Source of the DNA: Colocasia esculenta
Taxonomy: Eukaryota; Streptophyta; Magnoliopsida; Alismatales; Araceae
Reading direction: 5' to 3'
Length of the DNA stretch: 64,000 nucleotides
Assembly (NCBI GenBank): GCA_014218235.1
Contig: CM024761.1
Span: 89,529,968 to 89,593,967 of the forward strand
Part shown: positions 31,584 to 44,506 of the stretch, piece after piece
Layout: each line of letters starts with the position of its first letter
Numbering within the stretch: the first letter of the stretch is position 1
Translations under genes and position numbers: made by a program
The notes under the pieces: model-generated
Databases searched by the model: none
Seen by the model: only the letters and a program-made list of their open reading frames with translations
Told to the model about the DNA's origin: nothing

Positions 31584-34500
31584 TGTAGCACCCTGAAAAT
31601 TTTAACTATATATATAATTCAAATAAATGGAAATAAATAATTTCCATAACATCAAAGCATTTAAAACGTACGAATCATTATCGTATTTGCTAAAACACAT
31701 AGGAAAAATCCGTAAAAATGGGAAATCAACCCCACACATTATTCTTAACGGTTCCACGAAGAATTCGTGCGATGAAAAATCCGATTAACCAAGTGAACAT
31801 CACATGGTGACTAATTATCCGAATTAGGAAACAAGTCGAAAACCGTTAACACGGAAATACGACGCAACCAAAAATTAAATAAAGGTGTTGGAGAGACTTC
31901 CAACATTATATATTAATGACTCAATATCTTAAGTGGTCCAACGGACCACATATGACCCAAAAATCAAATAAAGCTAGAAAATGCATGGAAATTCGTAACT
32001 CTAAATAGGCTGAAATTAGAAAGGGGTAATTAGGGTTTAATTGGGATGAAATCATGCACTTTTAGCAACCCAAATTCGTGCCTACCCATCCATGGAAGTT
32101 GCTTGATGGCTAAGACTCTCTAATGGAGGAAGAAATCATCAAAAATAGGAAACCAACATGCCAATCCCGCAACCCTTCTTTCCTAGTTAAAATAGGACTC
32201 CTAAACACCATGGTTACTTAAATACTTTTCACCAAACCCTAGGTACGAGTTTTAGAACTTGCTGGGGTCGTGTGGAGGAGTTCTTGGTGGCTAGGGAGCT
32301 GTGGATCGACCACAAGAAGCTCATCTTCTTCCCCTTCTCATCTGTTGCGACCTGCACAAACCACCTTCTTGGAGTCGAGCTAAGGTAGGCCAAACCTAAA
32401 TCCCATCGTGCAAGGCTTATACCCCTGGAAAGAGGGTCGAGTCTACTTCCTAACCCAAGTGGAATGCCCAAATTCCATGCAGTATACACGGAGTATTAAG
32501 CGTTCTCCTCCAAGTGGTCTGAACATGGGTTTTCTGAAAGAATGAGACTTCAACAACCCAAAAGGTAGGTTTTCTTGGGCCAAACCTTAACTTATCCTAT
32601 ACCAATGTGTAGAGCATCAAGTTAACTTTCGTTTCTCACTGATTTCATCGAATTCCATTTAGTAGATTTTGAATTATAAGCGTTTTTCCAAAGTCATGCA
32701 CTCTTAGGGTTTTTCCCATTCTTTGTATGTTGCATGTGATTCAAGACCGAATTAGAGTAAACTCATAAAATGAAAGTTATTCTAATAGTTGTCCTTTTCA
32801 GGTTTTGTGTTGAACATGTTGTCTAAATGTCATTAGTTATAGAGTTATAAGCATGGTAATAGGGTTGCAGCAAAACTACGGTTTTAGGTTACACTTGGTC
32901 TGATGTTGTGTTCGACTTGATCAAAGCCTATCGAAACCATCCTTATTTTCTAATTCTGATTTATTAGAAGTACCCTTCTATGTCTAGGTTGTTTTAAAAC
33001 TAGTTTCGTTATTTTTCATGCACTGTACAATTTGTTCTCTATTTCGGAAGCACCCTATGTCAATATATGGTAGTTCTGGACCGCAATCCAAGAACATGTC
33101 CTTGCTCTGTCAGGATCAGGCGCAGACCCTGTGAACGCGACGGCCCGATAGGCCGCGTTCTGAGGTCTTGTCGCAACAGTCCACACCGTCGCGATCTGAT
33201 CGCGACGAGTCGCTCCGTCGCGATCGTGCTGCCTGATCTGACCGCCCAGTCGCGTTCTTCACAACACCCTGTCGCTTTCTAGTCCCGACCCGTCGCGACC
33301 CTTGCTGTGGCCTGTCGCGACCTGTCCCCGGACCTGACAGCCCCTGTCGCCTTCCTTATATGAACCTGTTGCGACCTGACCCCAGGCCTGACAGCCCTGT
33401 CGCTATCCTTATATGCCCCTGTCGCGATCTTAGGATTTGTCATTTAACCCCACTTACTTTCTTGCAAACCTAACCACTATACCCGAGGTCTGGTTAAGGT
33501 AATATTTAGTGTGAAATTCACATGTTTTGGGTCTGATCAATGCATGGTGGTTATTTTAATGGCTTAAAAGTGTTAAACCCATTTGAAAAGCTTTAAGAAC
33601 ACGAACATTATTTCTAACGGCTTTCTTAATGACGTGACTATTCAGGTGATCTTTGATTAACTCTTCGAACTATTCTAGCTTCTTAAATGATGAATTGTTA
33701 TCTTAAAAACCATGAAAACCATGTTTAGTTAAGGGCATAGTTTCACTTTATGCTATCATGTTAAAGTGTTTTCCCGCGAGTTTGAGAATTGAGACACGCG
33801 TACCACACTACACACTCGCACTGTTAGGCAGCCCCTTTCTTGGGAAATTGGAAACTCTCTACCGGTCATTCCGAATCGGTATACTAGCGACCTTTTCACC
33901 AAGGCCTCCGTAAATCTCCTCTGACCATGGATTCCCACATGGCCGACGAGTTGGTTGTACCATTGAAGTTCCCTGGAGATAGTGTGCACTTCCTTTCTCT
34001 TCTTGTTCTCGTGAGTGTGATTTACAATCTAGACCAAAGCCATTAATGTAAAGATTGAACGAAAGTATAAATCGTACCGTTATGCTGTCGAATTTATCTC
34101 TTGACCATTGTTCTCATGAAATCATGTTCAATTTACTTATTACTTATTCTCATCATCATCATGAACATGACATTACATATGCTTACTTATTGAAACCCTC
34201 ATTGGCCATTATTAATGACTGTGGGTATCTACATTTAAAAATGTTTCATGAGATTGCTGACAGGGCACGGCGTGTGTCCAAGGGCTCCAGTCTAGCCCCA
34301 ATGACGGCGAGTCATAAATATACTGTTAACCATGGGGTATAATGATTACTGGCGTTGCATCTGCGCTGGGAGTCTTGCTTGCTTGTTGAATGATAGATAC
34401 AATACCACATACACGTGTCCTGGTGTACATTCTTGATGGATCTTTTCTCGGTGTACATTAGTGTCTACGTGCCGGATTAGTGTTACTTGATCGTGCTCGT

Positions 34501-35209
34501 ACATTCTTGCTTGCTTGCTTGCGTGCTATGGCCATCCTGCATTTAATGCAATTAGTGTTATCTTGCGTTCTTGACATCAAGTGAGATCTTGCGTACTTGT
34601 ACAAAGTGATATATTGCTAGTTCTTTCTTGTCACCTTGTTCAAAAATCTTATTCCATCTTGTTCACTCTATCCAGCTTATTTTCATGTATCATGTGTTAA
34701 TGAGTTTTATTCGTACATGCATATCATGACATTCATCGTGCTTACCTAGTTCTAAATTGCTAATCACTTATATCATTGCCCGCACATTGAGATATAAATC
34801 CTACTGGGCTAGTTTGCTCATCCCCTACTTTTACCCAATCTAGGTGACTATGAAGTTCAAGAGGAAGAGCAAGTCGAGGATGGGAATGCGTCCGAGTGAT
34901 GAGCGTTCCAGTTATGAGTCCAGTTATAGTAGTTTGCTTCGAGTGTTAGTACCATGTAGTAGGAAGTGAGGTATCATGTACTTTTGCTTTATTGAGTCTT
35001 AGTCCTGTAATAGTTTCCACTTTGAATACAATAAGTTGAGATTTGAATACAATTTATATTGAGTTCAACATATGGGCCCTATTATGATGTTTGTGTTGAT
35101 ACACCTTTAGTGCGTGCTAGCTAGAGGCTTATTTGCCGACTGTTCACGTCTCGAAATATCGACTCGAATTAATTAATAATATCTACTGCGTAATTCTCGA
35201 GACATGACA
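31584..35209 (+). repeat. 5' LTR of N
   Basis: Begins TGTAGCACCC and ends ATGACA. It aligns along its whole length with 39911-43531. It contains the GC-rich dyad region 33132-33430 and the downstream blocks shared with H and solo LTR B. It would carry the element promoter; I could not pick out a convincing TATA box. Confidence 0.95.
33132..33430. repeat. Dyad-module array h in N 5' LTR
   Basis: Clear modules at 33132-33161 (TGAACGCGAC, spacer ggcccgatag, GCCGCGTTCT), 33168-33197 (spacer agtccacacc) and 33197-33226 (TGATCGCGAC, spacer gagtcgctcc, GTCGCGATCG). Downstream to 33430 the motif CCTGTCGCGACCTG recurs more loosely at 20-40 bp intervals. The same block is present at about 41462-41760 in the 3' LTR, with several extra C-to-T changes. 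Confidence 0.82.
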
Positions 35210-35215
35210 GTTTAG

Positions 35216-35227
35216 TGGTATCAGAGC
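35216..35227 (+). other. Primer-binding site of N (initiator tRNA-Met)
   Basis: TGGTATCAGAGC, complementary to the 3' end of plant initiator tRNA-Met, six bases after the LTR end. It primes minus-strand cDNA synthesis. Confidence 0.95.
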
Positions 35228-35445
35228 CTAGGAATACCAAATAGGATATGTCTCAGGAATAGGAGATACCTATGGAACCTAGGTCATGGAAATTAAATAC
35301 AGTACCTGGTGAGAATGGGTAGAGACTGGGAATATGATAGAATGAACAAAACACTCCTACCCAATGACTCTTATAATGTATCTAGAGACATTAATTGGTT
35401 TCCATCCTTTTCTCAGGAACCTCATAACTCTTGCACTCAACCGCA

Positions 35446-38283
35446 ATGGCTCGTAATCAGTGGCAGGTTATGCAAGAAACCGTGGCTGGATTGACCCAGG
35501 CACTACAAAATGTAGTTCAGGCTGGAAATCAAGCTGGAGCTGCAAAGAATGGAGCCGGTGACCTGCACCACAATTTTAGGAGTTTAAACCCTCCTCGTTT
35601 CTCTGGATCCCCTGACCCAGACGAGGCAGAAAACTGGCAGGAAGAAATAGAAAGGATCTTCCAAGTAATGCAATGCACTAACAGGGAGAAGGTGGTACTG
35701 GCCACTTTTCAATTTACCAAGGATGCCCGAGCGTGGTGGAAGGCCACATCGGCCCACCTGCCTAATATAGCTAAACTGGAGTGGGCTGAATTCCTGGAGA
35801 TATTCCAAGGAAAGTATTTCTCTGAGAGAGTCAAGGAGAACAAGGTAGCGGAGTTTGCCGCACTAAAACAGAAGGGAATGTCCGTGGCTGAGTATGAGGC
35901 TCAGTTCGCACGGCTTGCCGTGTATGCCCCACATCTGGTGGGAACTGAAAGACTAAAGGCTAACTGTTTCATGGATGGGCTCAGGCCCATGTTCATTGAA
36001 AGGCTCGAACCACATAATATTCAAACTTACACTGAGATGGTCCAAAGAGCTCAGCTGGTAGAAGACACCATGGCCAAGGTGGAGGGCATGAGGGGCAAGG
36101 ACAACTCCAAGCCGGTCTTTGTCAAGAAGGGAGCACCTAATATTACTCCAACCTTTCGTAACCACAACGTCAACAACAACAACAAGAGGCCGAATGCCGG
36201 AAGAGATGCTGCGGGAGACAAAAGAGTCAAAATGGAAGGTAGGCAGTTGGCAGAAAACTGCAAATTTTGTGATAAACCAGGGCACCGAGCTGAAGAATGC
36301 TGGAAGAAGCTCGGGGCATGCTTGAGATGTGGCGGTCGTGACCACCGTATTCCTGACTGTCCAATGATGAAGGACCAACCAGGTAGAGCTCAGAATGTAC
36401 CACGGCGTCAGGGACGCCTTAATGCTGTCATAGAAACTGACCTACCCGAGGAAGGGGGTATGGTGGAAGGTACCATTTCCATACACTCTCAACCTGCATT
36501 TGTGCTTATTGATACTGGAGCTGCTTATTCATTTATTTCCACCACTTTTGCTGCAACTCTACCTGTCAAACCTGTACCCTTGAAATCCAAGATCACTGTA
36601 GCCTCTCCACTAGGCTCAGAATCTGAACTCACTCACTACTTGCCGAAATGTGAAACTATAATTGGAGGACACAATCTCCCTGCCGACCTTATCTGTTTAG
36701 ACATGAAGGGTTATGATGCCATCCTGGGTGTCGATTGGCTAATTGAATATGATGCCGATGTAAACTGTCGCCATAGGAGGGTCACTTTTAAAAGACCAAA
36801 CCTTCCAACTCTATCACTACTTGGCACCCGTTATCACAAATACCCTATCTTGATATCCTCCTTAAAGGCTTCTAAGCTGATCAACCAGGGTTGTGATGCT
36901 TTCCTAGTTTCCGTCTTGGCAACTGAAAAGAAGAAACCGACCCTAGAGGGCATTCCAATAGCCAGGGACTATCCTGATGTATTTCTAGAGGAATTACCTG
37001 GTATACCACCTGAGCGGGAGGTAAACTTCACCATTGAGTTACTCCCTGGGGCAGCCCCTGTTTCAAAAGCCCCGTACCGCATGTCCCCTGTTGAATTACA
37101 GGAGTTAAAGAGACAGATCCAAGAATTACTAGATCAAGGTTTTATCAGGCCTAGCACATCCCCGTGGGGAGCGCCAGTGCTATTTGTCAGAAAGAAGGAC
37201 AGGACAATGAGGCTATGCATTGATTACCGTCAATTAAACCAGTTGACAATAAAGAATAAGTATCCACTACCCCGCATCGACGAGCTGTTTGACCAGATCT
37301 CCGGTGCACAGTATTTCTCCAAGATAGATCTAAGATCAGGCTACCATCAACTAAGAATAAAGGAAGAGGATATTCACAAGTCTGCATTCCGAAGTAGATA
37401 TGGTCACTATGAGTTCGTAGTTATGCCGTTTGGTTTAACTAATGCTCCAGCGGCTTTCATGCAACTTATGAATAATATTTATAGGCCATACCTGGACCAG
37501 TTTATAGTGGTGTTCATTGATGACATCCTTATTTACTCCAAATCCAAGAAAGAACACGAAGAACACTTGAAGGTGGCTCTGCAAGTGCTTAGAGACAATC
37601 AACTCTATGCCAAACTTAGTAAGTGTGAATTCTGGATGGAAGAAGTGTCTTTCCTTGGCCACATCATATCCAAGGAGGGAATCTCTGTAGATCCATCTAA
37701 GGTGGAGGCGGTAAAGATCTGGGCAAGGCCGACAACTGTGTCGGAGATTAGAAGCTTTCTGGGTTTAGCCGGTTATTATCGTCGCTTCATTAAGGATTTC
37801 TCAAAGATAGCTGTACCATTGACCAGGCTTACCAGGAAGGAGAATCCATTTGCATGGACCGATGAATGTGAAGAAAGTTTTAGGGCATTGAAAGAACACC
37901 TTACCTCAGCACCTGTACTAACACTGCCAGTTGCTGGGGGTAGTTTTGAAGTATACACCGATGCATCCGGGATCGGCCTTGGCTGTGTGCTGATGCAGAA
38001 TGGGCAAGTTATATGCTACGCGTCAAGACAATTGAAGAAGCACGAGGACAATTACCCTGTACATGATCTGGAGCTAGCGGCTGTAGTCTTTGCCTTGAAG
38101 ATATGGCGTCATTATCTATATGGTGAGAAATTCATTGTGTTTTCTGACCATAAAAGCTTGAAGTATCTGTTTTCTCAGCAGGACTTGAATATGAGACAAC
38201 GGAGGTGGTTGGAGTATCTCAAAGACTTCGACTTCACGATCCAATATCATCCAGGAAAAGCAAATGTGTGGCAGATGCTCTAA
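35446..38283 (+). pseudogene. N gag-protease-reverse transcriptase-RNase H polyprotein
   Basis: One long frame of 945 codons from ATG 35446 (MARNQWQ), chosen over the upstream in-frame non-ATG codons. Gag: FQFTKDARAWWK near residue 90. Two CCHC zinc knuckles: CKFCDKPGHRAEEC (about 272-285) and CLRCGGRDHRIPDC (292-305). Protease: LIDTGAAYSF with catalytic Asp at about 356. Reverse transcriptase: VMPFGLTNAPAAF and FIDD (Asp 692-693). RNase H: YTDASG (Asp about 839) and SDHKSLKYL. The frame ends early because two bases are missing near 38266-38271 in the conserved VADALSRKP motif. The integrase continues in another frame. Gag packages the RNA; the enzymes replicate it. Confidence 0.93.
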
Positions 38284-39899
38284 GTAGGAAGCCAATGATC
38301 ACATTGTCAAGTTTAATGGTGGACGAATGGAAGTTATTAGAGGACTTCGCCAAGTTAAATATTGATGCTGACCTCAAAAAGAAGGGATGCCTTGTTGCTA
38401 GTATTAGGGCACAACCTACACTACTGGAGGACATCACAACACTCCAAGACAATGACCCTGTACTTGTGGAGATTAAGGCTAATCTAGACCAGAGGCCGGA
38501 TTTCTCATTAACTGAAGATGGAAGACTGTTGTTCCGGAATCGAGTCTGTGTACCCGACCATGCGGAGACGAAGAAAATGATTATGGATGAGGCACACAAG
38601 ACCAGGTATACCATTCATCCGGGAACTACCAAAATGTATCAAGATCTGAAAAGAAGCTTTTGGTGGCCTAATATGAAGAGAGAGGTGGCGGAATATGTCG
38701 CCCGATGCTTAACATGTCAAAAGGTCAAGGCTGAACACTTGCGACTCGCAGGTAAACTCAAACCCGTAGAAATCCCGGCATGGAAATGGGAAGGTATAGG
38801 GATGGACTTTATTTTCGGACTACCCAAATCTAGAGGTGGATTCGATGGTATGTGGGTTATAGTCGACCGCTTAACTAAGTCAGCTCACTTCTTGCCAGTA
38901 AAGAATAAGTGGTCAGTAGATGTTCTGGCTGCATTGTATGTGAAGGAAATAGTCAGATTACATGGAGTACCGGTGTCTATCGTGTCTGATAGAGACCCTA
39001 GGTTTACATCCCACTTTTGGAAAGGACTGCACTACTCTTTGGGATCTAAACTAAACTTTAGCACGGCTTTCCATCCGCAGACAGATGGTCAGACGGAGAG
39101 AACCAACCAGGTGATTGAAGATATGCTTAGAGCATGTGTCCTAGATTTTGGAGGTAGCTGGCATGAACACTTACCTCTTGTGGAGTTCGCCTACAACAAT
39201 AGCTATCAAGCTAGCATTCAGATGGCACCATTTGAAGCACTTTATGGCAGAAGTTGCCGATCTCCAATATGCTGGTATGAAGTTGGCGAAAAACAAATGT
39301 TAGGACCAGAGATGATAAGGGATACCACAGAGAAGGTAAAGCTTATTAAAAAAAGAATGGCGGTGGCGCAGCAAAGACAAAAGGCATATGCAGATAATAG
39401 AAGAAGAGACCTAGAGTTTCAGGTGGGTGAACATGTGTTCTTGAAAGTGTCTCCAGGCCGTGGGATCAGACGTTTTGGCATTAAAGGCAAGTTGTCACCA
39501 AGGTTTGTCGGGCCTTTCGAAATCCTTGAAAGAGTCAGCGAGGTGGCATATCGTCTCGCTTTACCACCACAAATGGATGGAATACACAATGTGTTCCACA
39601 TATCCATGTTGAAAAAGTATGTACGAGATCCATGGCATGTCATAGAATATGAGCTTCTGGAATTCAACAAAGACGGAACCTATCAAGAGAAGCCAGTTAA
39701 GATCGTGGACCGGGAACTGCGCCAACTAAGGAACAAGGTCATTCCACTAATAAGGGTTAGATGGAATCAACGCATGGACGAAGATGACACGTGGGAAACC
39801 GAGGAAGCAATGCGCAAAAGATACCCGGAGCTATTCACAAGTACACCTCACTTGTACAAAAACTTTCCATACATGAATTTGGGGACCAAATTCTCTTAA
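38272..39899 (+). pseudogene. N integrase with chromodomain-like tail (downstream of 2-bp deletion)
   Basis: Open from ADALSRKP to TAA near 39899, in a different frame from gag-pol. It contains the HHCC domain (HKTRYTIHPGTTKMYQ, CLTCQKVKAEH), the catalytic Asp in GMDFIFGLPKS and SDRDPRFTSHF and the Glu in TDGQTERTNQ, then RRRDLEFQVGEHVFLKVSP and RFVGPFEILERV. It ends with the chromodomain-like segment IRVRWNQRMDEDDTWETEEA. All catalytic residues are present. Except for the 2-bp deletion the pol looks intact. Confidence 0.93.
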
Positions 39900-39910
39900 G
39901 TGGGGGAGGG
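39891..39910 (+). other. Polypurine tract of N
   Basis: Ends AAGTGGGGGAGGG immediately before TGTAGCACCCC of the 3' LTR; it overlaps the integrase stop region. It primes plus-strand synthesis. Confidence 0.93.
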
Positions 39911-42900
39911 TGTAGCACCCCGAAAATTTTAACTATATATATAAATTCAAATAAATGGAAATAAATAATTTCCATAATATCAAAGCATTTAAAACGTACG
40001 AATCATTATCGTATGTGCTAAAACACATAGGAAAAATCCGTAAAAATGGGAAATCAACCCCACACATTATTCTTAAGGGTTCCACGAAGGAATTCGTGCG
40101 ATGAAAAATTCGATTAACCAAGTGAACATCACATGGTGACTAATTATCCGAATTAGGAAACAAGTCGGAAAACCGTTAACACGGAAATACGACGCAACCA
40201 AAAATTAAATAAAGGTGTTGGAGAGGCTTCCAACATTATATATTAATGACTCAATATCTTAATTGGGCCAATGGACCACATATGACCCAAAAATCAAATA
40301 AAGCTAAAAAATGCATGGAAATTCGTAACTCTAAATAGGCTGAAATTAGAAAGGGGTAATTAGGGTTTAATTGGGATGAAATCATGCACTTTTAGCAACC
40401 CAAATTCGTGCCTACCCATCCATGGAAGTTGCTTGATGGCCAAGACTCTCTAATGGAGGAAGAAATCATCAAAAATAGGAAACCAACATGCCAATCCCGC
40501 AACCCTTCTTTCCTAGTTAAAATAGGACTCCTAAACACCATGGTTACTTAAATACTCTTCACCAAACCCTAGGTACGAGTTTTAGAACTTGCTGGGGTCG
40601 TGTGGAGGAGTTCTTGGTGGCTAGGGAGCTGTGGATCGACCACAAGAAGCTCATCTTCTTCCCCTTCTCATCTGCTGCGACCTGCACAAACCACCTTCTT
40701 GGAGTTGAGCTAAGGTAGGCCAAACCTAAATCCCATCATGCAAGGCTTATACCCCTGGAAAGAGGGTCGAGTCTACTTCCTAACCCAAGTGGAATGCCCA
40801 AATTCCATGCAGTATACACGGAGTATTAAGCATTCTCCTCCAAGTGGTCTGAACACAGGTTTTCTGGAAGAATGAGACTTCCAACCCAAAAGGTAGGTTT
40901 TCTTGGGCCAAACCTTAACTTATCCTATACCAATGTGTAGAGCATCAAGTTAACTTTCGTTTCCCACTGGTTTCATCGAATTCCATTTAGTAGATTTTGA
41001 ATGTTAAGCGTTTTGCCAAAGTCGTGCACTGTTAAGGCTTTTCCCGTTCTTTGTATGTTGCATGTGATTCAAGACCGAATTAGAGTAAACTCATAAAATG
41101 AAAGTTATTCTACAAGTTGTCCTTTTCAGGTTTTGTGTTGAATGTTTTGTCTAACTGTCATTAGTTATAGAGTTATAAGCATGGTAATAGGGTTGCTGCA
41201 CGAAACTATGGTTTTAGGTTACACTTGGTCTGATGTTGTGTTCGACTTGATCAAAGCCTATCGAAACCATCCTTATTTTCTAATTCTGATTTACTGGAAG
41301 TACACTTGTATGTCTAGGTTGTTTTAAAACTGGTTTCATTATTTTTCATACATTGTACAATTTGTTCTCTATTTCGGAAGCACCCTGTGTCAATATATGG
41401 CAGTTCTGGACCACAATCCAAGAACATCTCCTTGCTCTGTCAGGATCAGGCGCAGACCCTGTGAACGCGACGGCCCGATAGGCCGCATTCTGAGGTCTTG
41501 TCATGACAATCCACACCGTCGTGATCTGATCGCGACGAGTCGCTCCGTCACGATCGTGCTGCCTGATCTGACCGCCCAGTCGCGTTCTTCACAACACCCT
41601 ATCGCTTTCTAGTCCTGACCCGTCGCGACCCTTGCTGTGGCCTGTCGCGACCTGTCCCCGGACCTGACAGCCCCTGTCGCCTTCCTTATATGAACCTGTC
41701 GTGACTTGACCCCGGCCTGACAGCCCTGTCGCTATCCTTATATGCCCCTGTCGCGATCTCAGGATTTGTCATTTAACCCCACTTACTTTCTTGCAAACCT
41801 AACCACTATACCCGAGGTCTGGTTAAGGTAATATTTAGTGTGTAATTCACATGTTTTGGGTCTGATCATGCATGGTGGTTATTTTAATGGCTTAAAAGTG
41901 TTAAACCCATTTGAAAAGCTTTAAGAACACGAACATTATTTCTAACGGCTTTCTTAATGACGTGACTATTCAGGTGATCTTTGATTAACTCTTCGAACTA
42001 TTCTAGCTTCTTAAATGATGAATTGTTATCTTAAAAACCATGAAAACCATGTTTAGTTAAGGGCATAGTTTCACTTTATGCTATCATGTTAAAGTGTTTT
42101 CCCGCGAGTTTGAGAATTGAGACACGCGTACCGCACTACACACTCGCACTATTAGGCAACCGCTTTTCTTGGGAAATTGGAAACTCTCTACCGGTCATTC
42201 CGAATCGGTAGACTAGTGACCTTTTCACCAAGGCCTCCGTAAATCTCCTCTGACCATGGACTCCAACATGGCCGACGAGTTGGTTGTACCATTGAAGTTC
42301 CCTGGAGATAGCGTGCACTTCCTTTCTCTTCTTGTTCTCGTGAGTGTGATTTACAATCTAGACCAAAGCCATTAATGTAAAGATTGAACGAAAGTATAAA
42401 TCATACCGTTATGCTGCCGAATTTATCTCTTGACCATTGTTCTCATGAAATCATGTTCAATTACTTACTTATTCTCATCATCATCATGAACATGACATTA
42501 CATATGCTTACTTATTGAAACCCTCATTGGCCATTATTAATGACTGTGGGTATCTACATTTAAAAATGTTTCATGAGATTGCTGACAAGGCATACGTGTG
42601 TCCAAGGGCTCCAGTCTAGCCCCAATGACGGCGAGTCATAAATATACTGTTAACCATGGGGTATAATGATTATTGGCGTTGCATCTGCGTTGGGAGTCTT
42701 GCTTGCTTGTTGAATGATAGATACAATACCACATACACGTGTCCTGGTGTACATTCTTGATGGATCTTTTCTCGGTGTACATTAGTGTCTACGTGCCGGA
42801 TTAGTGTTACTTGATCGTGCTCGTACATTCTTGCTTGCTTGCTTGCGTGCTATGGCCATCCTGCATTTAATGCAATTAGTGTTATCTTGCGTTCTTGACA

Positions 42901-43531
42901 TCAAGTGAGATCTTGCGTACTTGTACAAAGTGATCTATTGCTAGTTCTTTCTTGTCACCTTATTCAAAATCTTATTCCATCTTGTTCACTCTATCCAGCT
43001 TATTTTCATGTATCATGTATTAATGAGTTTTATTCGTACATGCATATCATGACATCATCGTGCTTACCTAGTTCTAAATTGCTAATCACTTATATCATTG
43101 CCCGCACATTGAGATATAAATCCTACTGGGCTAGTTTGCTCATCCCCTACTTTTACCCAATCTAGGTGACTATGAAGTTCAAGAGGAAGAGCAAGTCAAG
43201 GATGGGAATGCGTCCGAGTGATGAGCGTTCTAGTTATGAGTCCAGTTATAGTAGTTTGCTTCGAGTGTTAGTACCATGTAGTAGGAAGTGAGGTATCATG
43301 TACTTTTGCTTTATTGAGTCTTAGTCCTGTAATAGTTTCCACTTTGAATACAATAAGTTGAGATTTGAATACAATTTATATTGAGTTCAACATATGGGCC
43401 CTATTATGATGTTTGTGTTGATACACCTTTAGTGCGTGCTAGCTAGAGGCTTATTTGCCGACTGTTCACGTCTCGAAATATCGACTCGAATTAATTAATA
43501 ATATCCACTGCGTAATTCTCGGGACGTGACA
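39911..43531 (+). repeat. 3' LTR of N
   Basis: Begins TGTAGCACCCCG and ends GTGACA, followed by target duplication CCGAG at 43532-43536. It is collinear with the 5' LTR and includes the dyad region 41462-41760, with the first module at 41462-41491 differing by one C-to-T in its right arm. Confidence 0.95.
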
Positions 43532-43536
43532 CCGAG

Positions 43537-44501
43537 CCAAGTGGAGAGGCTACGGTGATATTAGACTTCATAGGTATATGTTTAATAGGTTGAGTTATAG
43601 AAAATGTGGTGGAAATGAAAGAATATGCAGCTTCAGTATCAATTAAAACAAAGCAGGTTGAGAGTGAATAAGAATGGTACCTTCCACCATAACCCCTTCC
43701 TCGGGTGGGTCAGCTTCTATCACAGCATTAAGGCGTCCCTGACGCCGTGGTACATTCTGGGCCTTTCCTGGCTGGTCCTTCAGCATAGGACAGTCAGGTA
43801 TACGGTGGTCTCAACCACCACACCACAAACAATCTCCGAGCTTCTTCTAGCATTCTTCAACTCGGTGGCCCAATTTGACACAGAATCGACAGTTCTCAGC
43901 TAATTGTCTTCCTTCCACTTTAACTTTCATGTCCATAGCATAATCTCTTCCAACATTCAGCCTCTTTTGTTGTTGTTATTAGTGTTGTTGTTGTGGTTTC
44001 GGAAAGTTGTTGTGGTATTGGCTGCTCCTTTCTTTATAAAGGTCAGCTTTGAGATGTCTTTCCCCCTCATGCCTTCCACCTTTGCCATGGTCTCTTCTAC
44101 TAACTGGGCTCTTTCGACCATCTCGGTGTATGTTTGAATGTTATGAGGTCCAAGCATTTCAATGAACATGGGCCTGAGCCCATCCATGAACCTATTGGCC
44201 TTTAGCCTCTCAGTTCCCACCAGGTGTGGGGCATACACGGCCAAACGAGCAAACTGAGCTTCATACTCAGCCACAAACATGGTCTTTTGCTTGAGTTCGG
44301 CAAATTCTACAGCTTTTTCTCTTTCACCTTTTCGAAAAGTATTTTCCCCAAAATATTCCAGGAATCCTGCCCATTCCAGTTATGCCACATTAGCCAGGTG
44401 AGCCAATGTGGCTTCCACCAAACCCTAGCATCCTTGCTAAATTGGAAAGTATCAAGTATTACTTTTTCCCGATTTGGCATTGCATTACTTGGAATATTCT
44501 C
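43537..44501 (-). pseudogene. H gag C-terminus, zinc knuckle region and protease active-site half
   Basis: Minus-strand frames include VAEYEAQFARLAVYAPHLVG and MVERAQLVEETMAKVEGM (44280-43957), matching gag of N. They are followed by the cysteine-rich region and the protease start. At the active site the sequence reads DTEAAYSF, where N has DTGAAYSF: a G-to-A change in the invariant glycine codon (about 43650). Several stops and frame changes are present. It is split from the gag N-terminus by solo LTR S2. Confidence 0.85.
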
Positions 44502-44506
44502 TCTAT

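Larger units (their letters stand above)
31584..43531 (+). mobile_element. Complete Tekay-like chromovirus N, nested in H protease
   Basis: Full-length Ty3/gypsy chromovirus: 5' LTR 31584-35209 (3626 bp), primer-binding site 35216-35227, gag-pol 35446-39899, polypurine tract 39891-39910 and 3' LTR 39911-43531 (3621 bp). It is bracketed by CCGAG duplications. The LTRs differ by a few bases per hundred by eye, many at CpG. It belongs to the same family as H and solo LTR B but is much better preserved, so it inserted later. Confidence 0.95.

Noticed and set aside
33067..33282. Arg-rich frame in the N LTR (also at 41397-41612)
   Set aside because: Present in both LTRs only because they are copies. 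Its composition follows the GCGAC module array, and there is no conserved domain.
35953..36378. Long minus-strand frames inside N gag-pol
   Set aside because: Antisense shadows of a strong coding frame with catalytic motifs on the plus strand.
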